Origin: Sphingomonas panni
GTDB taxonomy: Bacteria; Pseudomonadota; Alphaproteobacteria; Sphingomonadales; Sphingomonadaceae
Direction: 5' to 3'
Length of the DNA: 64,000 nucleotides
Assembly (NCBI RefSeq): GCF_022664435.1
Contig: NZ_JAKREU010000004.1
Location: 248,001 to 312,000 of the forward strand
Made by a program: the position numbers and the translations under genes. The notes below the pieces were generated by a model that was given only the letters and a program-made list of their open reading frames with translations, was not told where the DNA came from and did no database searches. The stretch's first letter is position 1. Each line of letters starts with the position of its first letter. Positions 61,274 through 64,000 of this stretch are shown piece after piece.

Positions 61274-62415
61274 GCAAGCACTACGTCCTCGCCGCCGGGG
61301 GCACCGGGGGGCATATGGTCCCCGCCGCCGCCCTGGCGACCGAACTGACCCGGCGCGGCCATCGTGTCGCATTGGTCAGCGACGAACGCGGCGTGCGCTT
61401 TCCCGACCTTTTCGACGGCATCCAGACCCATGTCCTGCCCGCCGGTCGCCTGTCCGGCGGTCCGCTCGGCTGGGCCAAGGCCGCGCGGCAGATGCTGGCC
61501 GGACGGTCGATGGCGATCGAGCTGTACAAGACCTTCCGCCCGTCCGCCGTGATCGGCTTCGGCGGCTATCCCGCGCTCCCCGCGCTGCTGGCCGCCTTCG
61601 CGCAGAAGGTGCCGACGATCGTCCACGAACAAAATGCCGTGCTCGGCCGGGTCAACCGGCTGGTCGCGGGCAGCGTGCATGGCATCGCCACCAGCTATGA
61701 ACGCGTCGCCCGGCTGAAGGACAGCCATGTCCCCAAGACGCATCTGGTCGGCAATCCGGTGCGCGAAAGCGTCCTCGCCCTGCGCGAACGCCCTTATCCG
61801 GCGCTGGACGAGGAAGGCATTTTCCGTGTGCTGGTCACCGGCGGCAGTCAGGGCGCGAGCATCCTCAGCCAGGTCGTCCCCGATGGTCTCGCGCTGCTTC
61901 CCGTCGCCTTCCGCCGCCGGATGCAGGTGACGCATCAGGCGCGAATCGAGGATATCGACGCAGTGCGCGCGAAGTACGCCGAACACGGCATCCCGGCGGA
62001 GATCGCGACCTATCTGCCCGACCTGCCCGACCGGCTGGCGTGGAGCCATGTCGTCATTGCCCGTGCCGGGGCGTCGACCATCGCCGAACTGACCGCCGCC
62101 GGCCGTCCTGCGATCCTCGTACCGCTGCCCGGTGCCACCGACGACCACCAGACCGCGAACTGCCGCGAGATCGTGGCCGCAGGCGGCGCGCGCTCGATCC
62201 AGCAGGCGCAGTTCACCGCGCCGGAACTGGCCAAGCAAATCCAGAAGCTCGGCCTCGATCCCGCCGCGCTCGCCAATGCGGCGGCCCGCGCGCGCAGCTG
62301 CGGTCGGCCCTTTGCCGTCCGCGACCTCGCCGATCTGGTCGAGAGCATCGATGCACCCAAGGCGAAAGTGGGCAGGCAAGCCCCCGCCCAACGACAGAAG
62401 GAAGCATTTGCGTGA
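61270..62415 (+). CDS. murG: Lipid II synthase MurG
   Basis: MurG adds GlcNAc to lipid I to give lipid II on the inner membrane face. The 381-residue GT-B protein has [61 protein letters not shown] and [24 protein letters not shown] sequence (seen as [14 protein letters not shown]). Its C-terminus has a short basic extension. Confidence 0.97.
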   Translation: MSKHYVLAAGGTGGHMVPAAALATELTRRGHRVALVSDERGVRFPDLFDGIQTHVLPAGRLSGGPLGWAKAARQMLAGRSMAIELYKTFRPSAVIGFGGYPALPALLAAFAQKVPTIVHEQNAVLGRVNRLVAGSVHGIATSYERVARLKDSHVPKTHLVGNPVRESVLALRERPYPALDEEGIFRVLVTGGSQGASILSQVVPDGLALLPVAFRRRMQVTHQARIEDIDAVRAKYAEHGIPAEIATYLPDLPDRLAWSHVVIARAGASTIAELTAAGRPAILVPLPGATDDHQTANCREIVAAGGARSIQQAQFTAPELAKQIQKLGLDPAALANAAARARSCGRPFAVRDLADLVESIDAPKAKVGRQAPAQRQKEAFA

Positions 62416-63818
62416 AAGGCGTCGCGACCGATATCGGCACGATCCATTTCGTCGGCATCGGCGGCATCGGCATGTCGGGCATTGCCGAGGTGATGCATAA
62501 TCTCGGCTATAAGGTGCAGGGATCGGACGTGGCCGAGGGCTATGTCGTCGATGGTCTCCGCGCGCGCGGCATCGACGTGCATATCGGCCACCGGGCGGAG
62601 AATGTGGAGGGCGTGGCGGTGGTCGTCACCTCGACCGCGATCAAGCCCGGCAATCCCGAACGCGACCATGCGCTGGCCAAGCGTATCCCGGTGGTGCGCC
62701 GCGCGGAGATGCTCGCCGAACTGATGCGGCTGAAATCAACCGTCGCGGTCGCCGGCACGCATGGCAAGACGACCACGACCTCGCTGATCGCGGCATTGCT
62801 CGATGCCGGCGGCGTCGATCCGACCGTCATCAACGGCGGGATCATCAACAGCTACGGTTCGAACGCCCGGCTGGGCGCGTCCGACTGGATGGTGGTCGAG
62901 GCGGACGAGAGCGACGGCAGCTTCCTGCGCCTCGACGGCACGATCGCGGTCGTGACCAACATCGATCCCGAACATCTCGACCATTATGGCAGCTTCGACC
63001 GGGCGAAGGACGCCTATGTCGAATTCATCGAGAATGTGCCCTTCTACGGCGCGGCGGTCCTCTGCCTCGACCATCCGGAAGTACAGGCGCTGATCCCGCG
63101 CATCCGCGACCGCCGCATCGTCACCTATGGTTTCGCGGCGCAAGCCGATGTGCGCGGCGTCGAAGTGACGGCGGGCCGCGACGGCAACCGTTTCGACTGC
63201 GTGGTGCGCGACCGCGACGGGCAGACCCGCACCATCGAAGGCATCCACCTGCCGATGGCCGGCCGCCATAATGTCCAGAACGCGCTGGCGGCGATCGCCG
63301 TCGCGGTCGAACTGGGCCTCGACGACGCGACCATCGCGCAGGGCTTCGCCAAGTTCGGGGGCGTGAAGCGCCGCTTCACCCGCGTGGGTGAAGTCGCGGG
63401 CATGACCGTGATCGACGATTATGGCCACCACCCGGTCGAAATCCGTGCCGTCCTGTCCGCCGCGCGCGAAGCGACCGGCGGGCGCGTCATCGCCGTGGTG
63501 CAGCCGCACCGCTATTCGCGGCTGGGCGCGCTGATGGACGAGTTCGCGCAGGCGTTCAACGACGCCGATGCGGTCCATGTCCTGCCCGTCTATGCCGCCG
63601 GGGAGGCCCCGGTCGAAGGCGTCAGTGCCGAGGCGCTGGTCGACGGCATCCGCCTGCGCGGCCACCGTTCGGCACAGGTCGCGGCGGACAAGGACGCGCT
63701 TGCCACCGCGCTGGCTGCCGAAGGTCAGGACGGCGACCTGATCGTCTGTCTGGGCGCCGGTGACATCACCAAGATCGCTGCCGGCCTGCCCGCCGCGATT
63801 GAGGAGCGGCTCGCATGA
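62412..63818 (+). CDS. murC: UDP-N-acetylmuramate:L-alanine ligase
   Basis: MurC adds the first amino acid of the stem peptide. The 468-residue protein has [18 protein letters not shown] near the start, the P-loop [16 protein letters not shown] near residue 112, [32 protein letters not shown] and [10 protein letters not shown]. The GTG at 62412 overlaps the murG stop. Confidence 0.97.
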   Translation: MKGVATDIGTIHFVGIGGIGMSGIAEVMHNLGYKVQGSDVAEGYVVDGLRARGIDVHIGHRAENVEGVAVVVTSTAIKPGNPERDHALAKRIPVVRRAEMLAELMRLKSTVAVAGTHGKTTTTSLIAALLDAGGVDPTVINGGIINSYGSNARLGASDWMVVEADESDGSFLRLDGTIAVVTNIDPEHLDHYGSFDRAKDAYVEFIENVPFYGAAVLCLDHPEVQALIPRIRDRRIVTYGFAAQADVRGVEVTAGRDGNRFDCVVRDRDGQTRTIEGIHLPMAGRHNVQNALAAIAVAVELGLDDATIAQGFAKFGGVKRRFTRVGEVAGMTVIDDYGHHPVEIRAVLSAAREATGGRVIAVVQPHRYSRLGALMDEFAQAFNDADAVHVLPVYAAGEAPVEGVSAEALVDGIRLRGHRSAQVAADKDALATALAAEGQDGDLIVCLGAGDITKIAAGLPAAIEERLA

Positions 63819-64000
63819 GCGACTGGTTCTCCACCGCCATCGAAATGCAGCGCGAAATCCTGCGCGCGCAACAGGCACAGCTCGACGCGGCCAAGAAGCT
63901 GCTCGACACCGCCGAGACGCGCGACATGACCGAGGTCGGCAAGCAGATCGCCGATGCGCAGGCCGAGGCATGGACCGCTTGGGCGCGCTTCTGGGGCAGC
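63815..64000 (+). CDS. Small helical protein after murC (cut by window edge)
   Basis: The first 62 residues ([20 protein letters not shown] at the start, [11 protein letters not shown] at the edge) form an amphipathic, probably coiled-coil helix with tryptophans at both ends. The start overlaps the murC stop by ATGA, so it belongs to the division cluster; the usual next gene is murB. The pattern of W and Q/A-rich helix vaguely recalls phasin-like proteins, but I do not recognise the family. Confidence 0.75.
   Translation, partial: MSDWFSTAIEMQREILRAQQAQLDAAKKLLDTAETRDMTEVGKQIADAQAEAWTAWARFWGS

Overview
The window looks like chromosomal DNA of a sphingomonad (Alphaproteobacteria, Sphingomonadales, most likely Sphingomonas). 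The lineage markers are a serine palmitoyltransferase with the catalytic residues of the Sphingomonas paucimobilis enzyme at the same residue numbers, a GcrA cell-cycle regulator, a complete PhyR-NepR-EcfG general stress response locus and high-GC palindromic repeats typical of this group. No phage, insertion sequence, CRISPR array or rRNA operon was seen. Genes are dense and often overlap by ATGA or GTGA.

Layout. 1-4.7 kb: the start of a secreted protein cut by the left edge, a TPR/TonB-C-like secreted protein, parE and an outer-membrane barrel. 4.8-11.8 kb: gcrA, an ABC-2 permease, argD-argF, hslO, a periplasmic protein and queC-queE. 11.8-15.8 kb: the general stress response locus, with nepR-phyP on the minus strand and phyR, a 45-residue membrane microprotein and ecfG on the plus strand, followed by a second small NepR-like ORF. 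15.8-22.8 kb: glnE, bcp, an M23 peptidase, erpA, an ExoIII-type nuclease, a predicted outer-membrane protein and a small secreted protein.

22.8-29.8 kb, all on the minus strand: a glycosphingolipid module with cerR, an acyl carrier protein, spt, lptF, lptG, an FA2H/Scs7-like fatty-acid hydroxylase and a GNAT-fold protein resembling bacterial ceramide synthase. Sphingomonads use glycosphingolipids in place of LPS. Finding LptF/LptG inside the ceramide cluster suggests that this pair exports sphingolipid, and the hydroxylase is a good candidate for making the 2-hydroxymyristoyl group typical of these lipids.

29.8-51 kb: proB and obgE (continuous with the module), two GNATs, a TetR/metal-dependent hydrolase pair, rplU-rpmA, a TonB-dependent receptor, a cupin/oxidoreductase pair, an AI-2E-type permease, a MerC-domain protein with a perfect palindrome upstream, an M3 peptidase, tRNA-Glu, recJ, metZ-apaG-lysR, cysK and a small membrane protein. 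51-64 kb: the division and cell-wall cluster mraZ-rsmH-ftsL-ftsI-murE-murF-mraY-murD-ftsW-murG-murC plus a small gene cut by the right edge. Its leader carries four TGGG boxes spaced exactly 10 bp apart.

Repeats matter here. Two long inverted repeats lie between genes, and one of them appears to supply the ribosome binding site of argF. A related palindrome lies in frame inside murD and adds about 36 residues to its first domain. The same gene has a second atypical, lower-GC segment where conserved MurD sequence is expected.
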